64,000 nucleotides of DNA. It comes from Jannaschia aquimarina (lineage in GTDB: Bacteria; Pseudomonadota; Alphaproteobacteria; Rhodobacterales; Rhodobacteraceae). Positions 44,664 through 55,056 of this stretch are shown piece by piece. Both the position numbers and the translations under genes were made by a program. The stretch spans positions 1-64,000 of the forward strand of contig NZ_JYFE01000023.1 in the NCBI RefSeq assembly GCF_000877395.1, read 5' to 3'. The notes under the pieces are model-generated. The model was not told the DNA's origin. It worked only from the letters and a program-made list of their open reading frames with translations, and did no database searches. Each line of letters begins with the position of its first letter. Within the stretch, counting starts at the first letter, position 1.

Positions 44664-45544
44664 CGGCGGGGGCCCAATGCGGAATGAAGTGAAAGAAGGG
44701 CGGCGCCCGCGGACTCGTCGGTGTGATGCGTCATGAACCGCCAGCCGGTTCTGGTGCAAAGCCCGTTCAGCGTGTCGCGCCGTTCAGCCAGCCGTGTGAG
44801 GTAGTCTTCGCGCAAACGGCTCGCCTTGAGCGTTTCGAACTGAATCGCGCCGGACATGCTTTGGAACACGGTGCGTCCATCGTAGGGGAAGGCCTCCTCT
44901 TCGGGGTCGAGGATCTGCAACAAAATCCCCTCGACCCCTCGGTCCGCGGCCGAAGTCAACGCGTCTACGAGTTTCTCCGGTGGCCCGAGGAAATCCGACA
45001 GGAAGACCGCGCGCGCCCCCCACGGCATCGTCTGGGGACGAGGTGTACCGTAATCGGACCGGTCTCCGTCCTGCATCAGTGAGTTCGCCATGGCCATCAA
45101 CTGTGCCCGCCCACCCTTCGGTGGCTCGGCCAGATTGGCGAGGCCCGCCCTCTCTCCGGCGCGGATCGCCAGTGTCGCGAGCGCGAGCGCCAGCGTCTGT
45201 GCCCGCCGCAGCTTCGAGGGACGATCACCGCCGGAGAACTGCATCGATGCGGCATCGTCGACCCAAATCGTAAGGGCCTGCGCCGCCTGCCACTCGGTTT
45301 CCCGGACGAAATGGGCATCGGTCCGGGCCGATTGGCGCCAGTCGATGGAGCGGCGCGGATCGCCAGGCTGTGCGGACCGGTACTGCCAGAACGCATCCCC
45401 GGGTCCGGCCCGTTTGCGGCCATGATGCCCCATCAGAACAGTCGCCGCCAACCGTTCGGCATGCAGAAGCAGCTGAGGAAGAGCGCTGGCTTCCGCTTCG
45501 GACCGGGCTCTCAGAGAGCCGGGGGTGTGGATGGCCGCATCCAA
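44660..45544 (-). CDS. DUF58 domain protein of the MoxR cluster
   Basis: A 294-residue soluble protein with the family signature PGDPRRSIDWRQSART (about 60-75) and a vWA-like strand IWVDDAASMQFSG (about 92-104). DUF58 proteins almost always sit beside MoxR ATPases and vWA/BatA proteins, as here. It lies 3 bases after the MoxR gene stop and overlaps the next gene by 4 bases. Confidence 0.9.
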   Translation of the reverse strand: MDAAIHTPGSLRARSEAEASALPQLLLHAERLAATVLMGHHGRKRAGPGDAFWQYRSAQPGDPRRSIDWRQSARTDAHFVRETEWQAAQALTIWVDDAASMQFSGGDRPSKLRRAQTLALALATLAIRAGERAGLANLAEPPKGGRAQLMAMANSLMQDGDRSDYGTPRPQTMPWGARAVFLSDFLGPPEKLVDALTSAADRGVEGILLQILDPEEEAFPYDGRTVFQSMSGAIQFETLKASRLREDYLTRLAERRDTLNGLCTRTGWRFMTHHTDESAGAALLSLHSALGPRR

Positions 45545-45547
45545 TTG

Positions 45548-46549
<1,002 letters not shown>

Positions 46550-46615
46550 TGCGAACCCCTTCTGCGCCACTACTCTTGCACTAGCTATGGTGTCCGGAAC
46601 GCGGGGCAAAGGGTA

Positions 46616-47185
46616 ATGTCGGATAACGGACGCGTGAGCACGTCGACGGATGGGCTGATCTCCGCCGCAAGGCAGGCCGCAAAGGAGGGGAAACGTGGCT
46701 CTCCCCCCGTCCACCTCTGGGACCCGCCCTATTGTGGAGAGATCGATATCGTCATCAAACGGGACGGAACCTGGTTCCACGAAGGGACACCTATAGGCCG
46801 ACCCGGCCTTGTGAACCTGTTCGCATCGATCCTGAAACGCGAAGGGGACAAGCACTACCTCGTCACGCCAGTCGAGAAGGTCGGAATCGAAGTCGAAGAC
46901 GCACCGTTCGTTGCGGTCGATTTCGAGACCGGGCCGAACGGAATTGCGTTCGTCACCAATGTCGATGATCGCGTCACCGCTGGTCCCGAGCATCCGATCC
47001 GCGTCGATCTGGCGCAGGATGGAGAGCCGTCACCCTATGTCGAGGTGCGCCGCGGCCTGGAGGCGCTCATCGACCGCAAGAGTTTCTATCGGCTCGTCGA
47101 GATCGGCGAAGAGCGCGATGGCGTCTTCGGACTAAGCTCCGGGGGCGCATTCTTCCCAATCATTGCGGCCACCGGACTCGATTGA
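46616..47185 (+). CDS. DUF1285 family protein
   Basis: A 189-residue soluble protein matching DUF1285: LWDPPYCGEIDIVIKRDGTWFHEGTPIGR in the N-terminal half, KHYLVTPVEKVGIEVEDAPF in the middle, and YVEVRRGLEALIDRKSFYRL near the C-terminus. No function is established. It is divergent from the MoxR gene with 66 bases between them, and the pairing of DUF1285 with MoxR clusters is common in alphaproteobacteria as far as I recall. Confidence 0.88.
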   Translation: MSDNGRVSTSTDGLISAARQAAKEGKRGSPPVHLWDPPYCGEIDIVIKRDGTWFHEGTPIGRPGLVNLFASILKREGDKHYLVTPVEKVGIEVEDAPFVAVDFETGPNGIAFVTNVDDRVTAGPEHPIRVDLAQDGEPSPYVEVRRGLEALIDRKSFYRLVEIGEERDGVFGLSSGGAFFPIIAATGLD

Positions 47186-47206
47186 GCGGACTGAGGTCAC
47201 GCAACG

Positions 47207-47536
47207 TCAGTCGTCGTCGCCGCCCGGTCCGTCTGGTGTTACGGGGCGCCGCTCGTCATCGCTGACCCTGTCGCTCGGCCGCGCGGTCTCCTGCTCGCGC
47301 GCCGTCTCCATCTGCTCGCGGGTCGAAGGCTGACCGGCAGCTTCGGCCCCTGTCCCGAGGGGAGCCGCGCCGGGATCGGGAAAGCCCTGCTTGTCGCCGG
47401 TCCTCCCCGAAGCGATGTCGTCCTTCAGCATCGCGGACGTCGCGCCTTCGCGTTCTTCCAGCGGCGTGTCGGGATCATAGGGCAGCTCCTTGCCGTCCTT
47501 CTTCGGTCCCTTTCCCTGAGCGTCGTTCTTGGTCAT
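47207..47536 (-). CDS. Hydrophilic, probably disordered protein of unknown function
   Basis: A 109-residue protein of almost only polar and small residues, rich in Asp, Glu, Gly, Pro, Lys and Arg, with no hydrophobic core, no cysteine and no signal peptide; it begins MTKNDAQGKGPKK and ends in GGDDD. It is likely disordered. ATG 47536 is the start that gives this composition; the open frame continues far upstream over other genes and is not used. I recognise no family; stress-related hydrophilins have similar composition. Confidence 0.55.
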   Translation of the reverse strand: MTKNDAQGKGPKKDGKELPYDPDTPLEEREGATSAMLKDDIASGRTGDKQGFPDPGAAPLGTGAEAAGQPSTREQMETAREQETARPSDRVSDDERRPVTPDGPGGDDD

Positions 47537-47678
47537 GGCGGCCTCCGTCATCTGCTCCCTGCACAACCGGCCGGGGCACGCATACGTTCCGGCGCGCCCG
47601 TTTAGGGGAGCAAGCGGATGGCCGTGGCGGGACCGACGGGGCAGACTGCCCGCGAACCGACGCCAAAGGAGCCGCACC

Positions 47679-47903
47679 ATGATTCCCGCCCGCTTCGCTC
47701 CCGCGCTTTTCGGCCTGATCCTCTCCGGCCTCATGTCGCTGATCGTTTCCGGCTTCGCGACCTGGCGCGCGATCGGTCTGGTCGAGGGCTTCGGCGCCAC
47801 ATGGACGGGCGCGTGGCTGGGATCATGGGCCATCGCGTTTCCGACGGTGCTGGTGGTCGCCCCCCTGACCCGGCGGCTGGTCGATCGACTGGTCGCCCGA
47901 TGA
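47679..47903 (+). CDS. DUF2798 family small membrane protein
   Basis: A 74-residue protein with two hydrophobic helices (about residues 8-28 and 44-62) joined by a short loop, matching the DUF2798 family (LFGLILSGLMSLIVSG, then WAIAFPTVLVVAPLTRRLV). AAAGGAG lies about 8 bases before ATG 47679. Function unknown. Divergent from the disordered-protein gene. Confidence 0.8.
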   Translation: MIPARFAPALFGLILSGLMSLIVSGFATWRAIGLVEGFGATWTGAWLGSWAIAFPTVLVVAPLTRRLVDRLVAR

Positions 47904-47968
47904 TGCTGACACAATGCTGTCAGCAGGGGCGCGCGATGGTCTAGGCTCCAACCATTCGGAGCTGACCC

Positions 47969-48355
47969 ATGACCTTCGCACCCCAACATCCCGTCGTCTG
48001 GACCGAGATCCCCGTCACCGACCTCGCGGCCGGCCGGCGCTTCTATGAGAGCGTGTTCCAGTGGGCGATGGCACCCCAGTCCGGCCCGCCGAACGATTTC
48101 GTGTTCTTCACTCCGCCCAGCGCGGACGAGGGCATCGGCGGCCACATATACCCCGGCACACCGGCGCAGGATGGCGGCCCCACCATTCACCTCCAAGTCC
48201 CCGGGACGCTCGAGGATGCGGTGGATCGCGTTTGGAACGCAGGCGGCAAGGTGTTGGACATGCCGCCCGTCACCATCCCCGCCGGCCGTTTCGTCTATGC
48301 GCTCGACCCCGACGGCAATTCCATAGGTCTCTTCGAGCCCAAGCAGGGCGGATGA
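47969..48355 (+). CDS. VOC family protein (glyoxalase/dioxygenase fold)
   Basis: A 128-residue protein of the vicinal-oxygen-chelate fold with the opening WTEIPVTDLAAGRRFYESVFQW and closing FVYALDPDGNSIGLFEP; the metal ligands His8 and Glu near 122 are in place. Many such proteins are of unknown substrate. Its stop overlaps the start of a WYL-type regulator (ATGA), so the pair is cotranscribed and the regulator may control it. Confidence 0.88.
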   Translation: MTFAPQHPVVWTEIPVTDLAAGRRFYESVFQWAMAPQSGPPNDFVFFTPPSADEGIGGHIYPGTPAQDGGPTIHLQVPGTLEDAVDRVWNAGGKVLDMPPVTIPAGRFVYALDPDGNSIGLFEPKQGG

Positions 48356-49044
48356 GACGGGCCGACCGCCTTCTTCGGATCACGGATATCCTGCGCGGCG
48401 GTCGGCTGACCACCGCGCAGGATCTGGCCGACCGTCTGGAAGTGTCGAAGCGCACGATCTACCGCGATGTGGCCGATCTGATCGCCAACCGCGTCCCGAT
48501 CGAGGGCGAGGCGGGCATGGGCTACGTCATGCGGCAAGGCTACGACCTGCCGCCGATCATGTTCACCGCCGAAGAGGTGGTGGCCCTGGTCGGCGGCGCC
48601 CGCCTGATCCGCGCCTGGGGCGGGGGCCGGATGGGCCGATCCGCCGAGGCCGCGCTGGACAAGATCGCCGCCGTCCTGCCGGATCCCGAAGCCGCCCGGG
48701 CCGGATCCGTTCACATCCACGCCTTCCGCCCATCGGAGCAGTCGCGAGAGACCGCGGACCGGCTGGACGGTATCGAAGCGGCAACCGAGGCGGGCTGCTA
48801 TCTGTCCTTCGCCTACAGCGACGAACGAGGCCGGCCCACACGCCGTACCGTGCGCCCTCTGGGCCTGTGGTTCTGGGGAAAGGTCTGGACCATGGTTGCG
48901 TGGTGCGAATTGCGACAGGACTTCCGCATGTTCCGCGTCGATCGCATGTCCGAGATGAACGCGGGCGAGCGATTTCCTCCGGATCCCGATCGCACCATCG
49001 AGGCGTTCCGCCGAAGCCAGCCCTGCCTACCGCCGGAATGGTGA
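48352..49044 (+). CDS. HTH_11-WYL family transcriptional regulator
   Basis: A 230-residue regulator of the YafY type: N-terminal helix-turn-helix LLRITDILRGG ... TAQDLADRLEVSKRTIYRDVADL (residues 7-40) and a C-terminal WYL-type ligand domain (LSFAYSDERGRPTRRTVRPLGLWFWG split around residue 150). The motif tyrosine is replaced in part (WTMVAWC). It probably represses or activates the coupled VOC gene. It overlaps the converging YdeI-like gene by 18 bases. Confidence 0.88.
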   Translation: MRRADRLLRITDILRGGRLTTAQDLADRLEVSKRTIYRDVADLIANRVPIEGEAGMGYVMRQGYDLPPIMFTAEEVVALVGGARLIRAWGGGRMGRSAEAALDKIAAVLPDPEAARAGSVHIHAFRPSEQSRETADRLDGIEAATEAGCYLSFAYSDERGRPTRRTVRPLGLWFWGKVWTMVAWCELRQDFRMFRVDRMSEMNAGERFPPDPDRTIEAFRRSQPCLPPEW

Positions 49045-49605
49045 GGGGCGAAGCCCCTGGGCGGCGGACGCTGCGACATCCGCGATCCGCTTGGCGCGGG
49101 TCGCTTCGGTTTTCGCCGTCTTGACCCATTCCAACGTGCCGCGTGTGACCGATCGGGGCCAGCCGTCCCACACGGCGCGCAGATCGCCCAATGCCGCATC
49201 GAGATCTTCCGGCACCACACCGGCCTCGATCTCGTCGAGGAAGGTCCACATCCCCGAGTCCTTCGCGGCCTCAATGGCGTCCTCCCCCGCCTCGGTCATC
49301 GCGCCAGAGGTGCGCGCGGCCTCAACCAAACGCTTGTTCAGAGCCGACCAGGCAGAGCCCGGCCTGCGCGGTGCAATCAGATGGGCCGAGCGGTCTTCAT
49401 CGATCCTGTTAACGACCGCGTCGATCCAGCCCCAGCACAAGAGTTCCTCGACCGCCTCGATCCAGGGCAGGTGATCAGGGTGATGCGCCTTGTAGGTGGC
49501 AAGCCAGACGCCTTCCTCGTCTCGATGATGCACGGCCAGCCACTCGCGCAGATCCGGCCGCGACCGGACCGTGACCAGCGGGCGATCCTTGTGCGTCTCG
49601 CTCAT
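49027..49605 (-). CDS. YdeI/OmpD-associated family protein
   Basis: A 192-residue soluble protein with the family's [18 protein letters not shown] (early), [21 protein letters not shown] (about 52-72) and [12 protein letters not shown] (about 88). It ends in a Lys/Arg-rich segment. The family has no firm biochemical role. ATG 49605 overlaps the stop of the pseudouridine synthase gene (ATGA), so the two are coupled. Confidence 0.85.
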   Translation of the reverse strand: MSETHKDRPLVTVRSRPDLREWLAVHHRDEEGVWLATYKAHHPDHLPWIEAVEELLCWGWIDAVVNRIDEDRSAHLIAPRRPGSAWSALNKRLVEAARTSGAMTEAGEDAIEAAKDSGMWTFLDEIEAGVVPEDLDAALGDLRAVWDGWPRSVTRGTLEWVKTAKTEATRAKRIADVAASAAQGLRPSPFRR

Positions 49606-50129
49606 ACCGCTCGCCACTCGCCCGGCAGCAGATCCTCGACGCTCCAATCCCCGACCGACCAGCGCACGAGCCTCAGGACAGGTAGGCCCACATGGGCACA
49701 CATCCGGCGCACCTGACGGTTGCGTCCCTCGGTGATCGTCAGCCGCAACCAGGCGTCCGGAACGGTCTTGCGCAGCCGCACGGGTGGATCGCGCGGCCAC
49801 AGGTCGGGGGCCGCGACCTCTTCGACCTCGGCGGGCCGGGTCAATCCGTCCTTCAGGGTCACGCCACGCCGCAAGGCGTTCAGCGCCGCCGCATCCGGCG
49901 TCCCTTCGACAAGCGCGAAGTAGGTTTTCGGCGTCTTCGCCTTCGGCGACGTGATCCGCGCTTGCAGCCGGCCGTCATCGGTCAACGCGAGCAGGCCTTC
50001 GCTGTCCCGATCCAGCCGTCCCGCCGCGTAGACGCCCTTGGGCAGACCGAGCCTCGAAAGCCCCGGCCATTTCCCTTCGTCGGTGAACTGACTCAGCATG
50101 TTCATCGGCTTGTTGACCAGCACGATCAC
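49602..50129 (-). CDS. Pseudouridine synthase, RluE/RsuA type
   Basis: A 175-residue enzyme with the catalytic aspartate in [14 protein letters not shown] (about 43-56) and [20 protein letters not shown] near the C-terminus, matching RluE-type synthases (E. coli RluE modifies 23S rRNA U2457). There is no N-terminal S4 domain, as in RluE. The start is GTG 50129 with GGGGGA 8 bases before it; the open frame upstream crosses the divergent DUF2937 gene region. Confidence 0.88.
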   Translation of the reverse strand: MIVLVNKPMNMLSQFTDEGKWPGLSRLGLPKGVYAAGRLDRDSEGLLALTDDGRLQARITSPKAKTPKTYFALVEGTPDAAALNALRRGVTLKDGLTRPAEVEEVAAPDLWPRDPPVRLRKTVPDAWLRLTITEGRNRQVRRMCAHVGLPVLRLVRWSVGDWSVEDLLPGEWRAV

Positions 50130-50218
50130 GCGACCATCCCCCACTCGTGCGCATATCCTTTGCCCGATCGGGCGGTCCCGCGCTACCTTCGACCCAAAAC
50201 ACGAGGGAGAGCAGCCCC

Positions 50219-50722
50219 ATGATCGGACGTCTCGCAGGCGTCGTGCTGGCCGTGTTTGTGGGCGGCACAGCCAGTCAGGCCCCCGAATTCGCCCAACAAT
50301 ACCAGCAACGCCTTGGCGGCGCGGTGGATGAGCTATCCCGCATTGTCGCCGATTTCGACCGCGACGCCTACGAGGCGGGTCTGACGCGGCAGGACGCCCT
50401 TGCCGCGATGACCGGATCGGAGTTCGTCCTCCGGCGGCAGGCCTCCATGCGCCGAAATATCGACAGGCTGGGGCGAATGGGTGCTCAGATCGACCGCCTG
50501 CGGGCCGAGCCGACCGGACTGGGTCGCGTCGCCCTCGTGGCTCGGGCACCCGATCCCGAACTGGCGCGCCGGACCTGGGACGACTTTCAGCCGGCCATTC
50601 CCATCACGCCGACCGGCTTCGGCCTGGGCGCGACCGGCGCGTTCCTCGGTTGGCTCTTGGCCCAACTTCTCCGAATGCCGTTCCGCAGGCGCACGTCTCA
50701 GCCGGCCCGTTCGTCCCTGTAG
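50219..50722 (+). CDS. DUF2937 family protein
   Basis: A 167-residue protein with a short hydrophobic N-terminus ([20 protein letters not shown]), a helical middle beginning [14 protein letters not shown], and a second hydrophobic helix near the C-terminus ([18 protein letters not shown]), matching DUF2937. Probably membrane bound; function unknown. GAGGGAGA precedes ATG 50219. Its end overlaps a converging gene by 25 bases. Confidence 0.8.
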   Translation: MIGRLAGVVLAVFVGGTASQAPEFAQQYQQRLGGAVDELSRIVADFDRDAYEAGLTRQDALAAMTGSEFVLRRQASMRRNIDRLGRMGAQIDRLRAEPTGLGRVALVARAPDPELARRTWDDFQPAIPITPTGFGLGATGAFLGWLLAQLLRMPFRRRTSQPARSSL

Positions 50723-51210
50723 ATCCGGAACTCGGGCGACGACGCGGCATAGATCACATTCGCAAGCTTCGGATCGTCGTAGGCATCGTCATTCGTGACA
50801 TGCCCATCGTAGCCACCGACCTTGACCAGATCCGTCCCGTCCCGCCAGCAGATGTTGAGACCGTGTTCCGCTTCCCAATCGCAATCCGCCTCCAGGCTCA
50901 CGAACCAAGCCGTCTTGAAGTAGTCCTGCCGCACCGTGATCGAGCGGGGGCGGACATGGGCCCAGATCGCCTCAGGCCCGGCGGGGACGCCCATCTGCGC
51001 ATCCAGCCAATCCTCTCCGCCGACGGCTGAGTGGTAATCGCGGTAGTAGGCGTAGACATGGCGCCAGGTCGTGCTCAAGGCCTCGGGAGGCAGCGTCATG
51101 AACCGGTCGAACGCAGCGCGTCCATCGTCGGTGATCGGTTCGAATTCCAACAGCGCGACCTCGACGCCGCCGAAGATTGGCGGCCGGACGGGCGTCTCAC
51201 GATGGGTCAA
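50698..51210 (-). CDS. Uncharacterised protein, possibly DUF6985
   Basis: A 170-residue soluble, acidic and aromatic-rich protein ([39 protein letters not shown] near the end). The length and the DWE-x-EHG-x-x-I pattern resemble DUF6985, but I am unsure. It overlaps the polA stop with a TTG start at 51210 preceded by GAGG; a GTG at 51189 is an alternative. It is coupled to polA but a functional link is not known. Confidence 0.65.
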   Translation of the reverse strand: MTHRETPVRPPIFGGVEVALLEFEPITDDGRAAFDRFMTLPPEALSTTWRHVYAYYRDYHSAVGGEDWLDAQMGVPAGPEAIWAHVRPRSITVRQDYFKTAWFVSLEADCDWEAEHGLNICWRDGTDLVKVGGYDGHVTNDDAYDDPKLANVIYAASSPEFRIYRDERAG

Positions 51211-54011
51211 TGCGCCTCGGCCCAGGTCTTGCCCACACCGGCATCGACGACGATCGGAACCGAGAGCGACCGGACCGGCATGTTCGCACCCTCCATCACC
51301 TCGCGGGCGCGCTCGATCAGCGCGTCAGCGGCGTCCTCGGCGGCTTCGAACAGCAATTCGTCGTGGACCTGTAGCAGCATCCTCGCGTCGATCCCCTCGA
51401 TCGCGGCCTCCATGCGCGCCATGGCGCGGCGGATGATATCGGCATTCGACCCCTGGATCGGCGCGTTGATTGCCGCGCGGCGCGCATAGCCGGCCTGCGG
51501 TCCTTTCTGGCCGACACCCGGTGTGTGGACCTTGCGGCCGAACAGCGTCGTGACGAACCCGTCCTTCTTCGCGCGCTCGGTCGTTTCGTCCATGTAGTCC
51601 TTGATGCCGGGGAACTTCTCGAAATAGCGCTTGATGAACTCGCTCGCCTCCTCACGCGGGATCCGCAGATTGCGGGCCAACCCGAAGCCCGAGATGCCGT
51701 AGACGATCCCGTAATTGATCGCCTTCGCAGATCGCCTGACGTCGGGCGTCATCTCGTCGAGTGGCACGCCGAACATCTCGGACGCGGTGACCGAGTGGAT
51801 GTCATGGCCAGCCCGGAACGCCTCTTCCAGCGCGGGAACGTCTGCGAACTCGGTCAGCAAACGCAGCTCGATCTGGCTGTAGTCGAGGCTGACAAGCACC
51901 CGACCTTCGGGAGCGACGAAGGCCTCGCGGATACGGCGCCCCTCTTCGGTGCGGACGGGGATGTTCTGAAGGTTGGGATCCGAAGACGCCAATCGCCCGG
52001 TATTCGCCCCGGCGATCGAATAGGACGTGTGCACCCGCCCCGTCTCGTCGTTGATATGGGTCTGGAGGTTGTCGGTATAGGTGTTCTTCAGCTTGGCGAT
52101 CTGGCGCCAGTCCAGCACGCGGCGGGCCAGATCGTGTTCCGTCGCCAGGTCCTCCAGTACGTCCGCGCCGGTCGCCCAGGCGCCGGTCTTGGTCTTCTTT
52201 CCTCCCGGCAGGCCCATCTCGTCGAACAGGATCTCGCCCAGCTGGCTGGGTGAGCCGACGTTGAAGGGCTTGCCCGCCAGCGCGTGGATGTCGGCCTCCA
52301 GTTCAGCCATCTTCTGCGCGAAGGCCCCCGACATCCGACTGAGATGGTCGCGGTCGACCTGAATGCCGTGCATCTCCATCCGTGCGAGGACGGGGACCAT
52401 TGGGCGCTCGAGCGTTTCATAGACCTGGGTGACATGCTCGGAATGCAGGCGCGGCTTCAGCAGGTGCCAGAGGCGCCACGTCACCTCCGCATCCTCGGCG
52501 GCATAGGGAGCGGCCTTGTCGATCGGCACCCGGTCGAAGGTCACAGCCGACTTTCCGGTCCCGATCAACTCCTTGATCGGGATGCATTGGTGATTGAGAT
52601 AACGGTCCGCCAGAACGTCCATCCCGTGCGCATGCAGTCCGGAATGCTGAGCGTAGGAAAGCAGCATGGTATCGTCGATTGGGGCGACCGTGACCCCGTA
52701 CCGGGCGAAGATCTTGAAGTCGTACTTCATGTTCTGACCGATCTTCAGGACCGCCGGATCCTCCAGGACGGGTCCGAGCATCTCCAGCGCGCGGTCGAGC
52801 GGCATCTGACCCTCGGCCAGCGTGCCCGTGCCGAACAGATCGTCTTCTCCGGACTTGTGGCCGAGCGGAACGTAGCAGGCCGCTCCTGCTCCGGTGCTCA
52901 GCGAGATGCCGACAAGCTCTGCCGTCATTTCGTTCAGCGACGTCGTTTCGGTGTCGACCGCCACGATGCCCACCGCGTTGATACGGTCGATCCAGCTTTG
53001 CAGACCGGCTTCGTCGGTCACCGTCTCATAGACGGAATGATCGATGGCCGGCATCTCGACGGCGGCCGGCTGGTTCGGCTCCGCTGCGATGTCCGGCGCC
53101 TTCGGCGGTTCCACCTCGAAACGTTCCGCGATCCGGCGCGTCAGGGTGCGGAATTCCATCCGGTTCAGGAAATCGAGCAACGCATCCGGCTCCGGCGCAC
53201 GCAACTCCAGATCGTCCAGCGTGAAGGCGAGCGGCACATCGTCGTCCAGCCGGACCAGCTCGCGCGACATGCGGATCTGATCCGCCTTCTCGAGCAGCGT
53301 CTCGCGACGCTTGGGTTGCTTGATCGCCTCGGCATTGGCCAGCAGATTGTCCAGATCGCCCCATTCACCGATCAGTTGCGCGGCCGTCTTGATCCCAATC
53401 CCCGGCGCACCGGGAACGTTGTCAGTGCTGTCCCCCGCCAGAGCCTGGACATCGACCACCCGATCGGGGCCGACGCCGAAGTACTTCTCGACCCCTTCGA
53501 CGTCGATCGTCTCGTCCGGTTTGCCCTGGATGCCGGGCTTGGTCATCTCGACCCCGCCCCCGACGAGTTGCATCAGATCCTTGTCGGCGCTGACGATGGT
53601 GCAGCGGCCACCCGCCTCCCGGACCTGGCGGGCAAGGGTGGCGATGATGTCGTCGGCTTCGAACCCCTCCATCTCTTCGCAGGCGACATTGAAGGCACGC
53701 GTCGCCTCCCGGGTCAGCGGAATCTGGGGCCGCAGGTCTTCGGGCAATTCCGGACGATGACCCTTGTAGTCCGGATAGATGTCATTGCGGAACGTATGAC
53801 TGCCCTTGTCGAAGATGACCGCCAGATGCGTCGCCGCGTCGGGCCCTTCATTCCGCTCCAGATACCGGTCCAACATGTTGCAGAAGCCGGAGACGGCACC
53901 GATGGGCAGCCCATCCGACTTGCGCGTCAACGGCGGCAGGGCGTGGAAGGCGCGGAAGATGTAGGCCGACCCGTCGATCAGATGCAGGTGGCACCCTTTG
54001 CCGAACGTCAT
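51207..54011 (-). CDS. polA: DNA polymerase I
   Basis: A 934-residue repair and Okazaki-fragment polymerase with all three domains: 5'-3' nuclease (DGSAYIFRAFHA at about 10-21), a 3'-5' proofreading domain that looks active (DTETTSL at about 350, NMKYDFK, YAAEDAE), and polymerase motifs A (DYSQIELR), B (RRSAKAINYGIVYG) and C (QVHDELLFE). ATG 54011 has GGGGGAT just before; an ATG at 54065 is disfavoured. It overlaps the next gene by 4 bases. About 197 bases without features lie upstream. Confidence 0.97.
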   Translation of the reverse strand: MTFGKGCHLHLIDGSAYIFRAFHALPPLTRKSDGLPIGAVSGFCNMLDRYLERNEGPDAATHLAVIFDKGSHTFRNDIYPDYKGHRPELPEDLRPQIPLTREATRAFNVACEEMEGFEADDIIATLARQVREAGGRCTIVSADKDLMQLVGGGVEMTKPGIQGKPDETIDVEGVEKYFGVGPDRVVDVQALAGDSTDNVPGAPGIGIKTAAQLIGEWGDLDNLLANAEAIKQPKRRETLLEKADQIRMSRELVRLDDDVPLAFTLDDLELRAPEPDALLDFLNRMEFRTLTRRIAERFEVEPPKAPDIAAEPNQPAAVEMPAIDHSVYETVTDEAGLQSWIDRINAVGIVAVDTETTSLNEMTAELVGISLSTGAGAACYVPLGHKSGEDDLFGTGTLAEGQMPLDRALEMLGPVLEDPAVLKIGQNMKYDFKIFARYGVTVAPIDDTMLLSYAQHSGLHAHGMDVLADRYLNHQCIPIKELIGTGKSAVTFDRVPIDKAAPYAAEDAEVTWRLWHLLKPRLHSEHVTQVYETLERPMVPVLARMEMHGIQVDRDHLSRMSGAFAQKMAELEADIHALAGKPFNVGSPSQLGEILFDEMGLPGGKKTKTGAWATGADVLEDLATEHDLARRVLDWRQIAKLKNTYTDNLQTHINDETGRVHTSYSIAGANTGRLASSDPNLQNIPVRTEEGRRIREAFVAPEGRVLVSLDYSQIELRLLTEFADVPALEEAFRAGHDIHSVTASEMFGVPLDEMTPDVRRSAKAINYGIVYGISGFGLARNLRIPREEASEFIKRYFEKFPGIKDYMDETTERAKKDGFVTTLFGRKVHTPGVGQKGPQAGYARRAAINAPIQGSNADIIRRAMARMEAAIEGIDARMLLQVHDELLFEAAEDAADALIERAREVMEGANMPVRSLSVPIVVDAGVGKTWAEAH

Positions 54012-54208
54012 GATCTCGATCCCCCGCTGCCATTCGATCGTCCTTCTGACACGATGGCCGGGCACGCGCCACGTCTTGTAGGCAGGCAGGGACCGAGCCG
54101 TGAAAGACCGGCTGGGGCGGACCAGTCTGCCGTTGCCTCGGTCAGCGTCCGGGAATGCGTGGGGTCGGTGCCGTGAGCTTTGTGTTGCGTCAGGGTGAGC
54201 TGACCGCT

Positions 54209-54889
54209 CTAGGCGGCAATCACCGACTGAGCCGCGTGCAGGAAAACCGCGATGAAATAGACCACGGACGCCGCGACGACGAAGGCATGCCAGATCGTGT
54301 TATGGTACCGGACCCGCTCCATCAGCAGGAACGGAGTTCCAAATGTGTACAAAAGACCCCCGGCCACCATCAGCCCCAGTACGGGCCAAGAGACGGTCGA
54401 GATGACCTCCTGCCCGCCCGCCAGAACGGCCCAGCCCATGGCCAGGGCGATACCCACCGAAAGCGCGGTCGACCGGCGGCGCTTGAGAAAGGTGGTCGCC
54501 GTCGCCACGACGGCCGCAGTCCAGATCGCTGCCAGGAAGGTGGAGCCGGCACCGGACAGCATGACAAAAGGCGTAACCGTTCCCGCGATCTTTATGTAGA
54601 TCGCGGACAGGTCGATCCGGCGCAAGCGGTCGGTCCAGCCCGGATGATAGACATGATTGTAGGCAAGCGATGCCGTCAGCATTGCAATAAGGCAGATGCC
54701 GTAAACACTGACACCCAGGACACCTGTCAGATTGCCATGCCACAGAACTGTCAGAGTGATCAGGACGGGCACCGCGGCCAGCGCGGCGATCAGTCCCAGC
54801 AGGTGGACGACTGCATCCGACATCCGCTCGGCCCGGCTGTAGAGCCTTGGACCGTCCAGATCCGGGGGCATGACGACGCGTCTGGACAT
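54209..54889 (-). CDS. Hemolysin III/PAQR family membrane protein
   Basis: A 226-residue protein with seven hydrophobic segments. The PAQR/hemolysin III metal-site residues are seen in SLAYNHVYH (about 73-81) and NTIWHAFVVAAS (about 200). The first cytoplasmic stretch MPPDLDGPRLYSRAERMSDAVVHL leads into helix 1. Related eukaryotic receptors are ceramidases; the bacterial role is unclear, and haemolysis is not implied. It is a single-gene unit. Confidence 0.9.
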   Translation of the reverse strand: MSRRVVMPPDLDGPRLYSRAERMSDAVVHLLGLIAALAAVPVLITLTVLWHGNLTGVLGVSVYGICLIAMLTASLAYNHVYHPGWTDRLRRIDLSAIYIKIAGTVTPFVMLSGAGSTFLAAIWTAAVVATATTFLKRRRSTALSVGIALAMGWAVLAGGQEVISTVSWPVLGLMVAGGLLYTFGTPFLLMERVRYHNTIWHAFVVAASVVYFIAVFLHAAQSVIAA

Positions 54890-55056
54890 GATTCCAGTCT
54901 AGACCTCAACGGAGACGTGACAAATCGCGAAACGACAACCTTTCGTGAACAGAGCGGTTCCGAAAGTAACAGATGTGCGTTTAAGCATCGTAAACGCAGT
55001 GGGCAGGCCAGGATATCCCCTAAGGCGCCCTCAACCTGCGGTCCACCGCTCATGGA

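Noticed and set aside
52284-54176. A 630-codon plus-strand frame opposite polA
   Set aside because: Shadow of the polA coding sequence in a GC-rich genome.
54209-54889. A haemolysin toxin
   Set aside because: The hemolysin III name covers PAQR-type membrane proteins found in most bacteria; the sequence gives no reason to think of a toxin.
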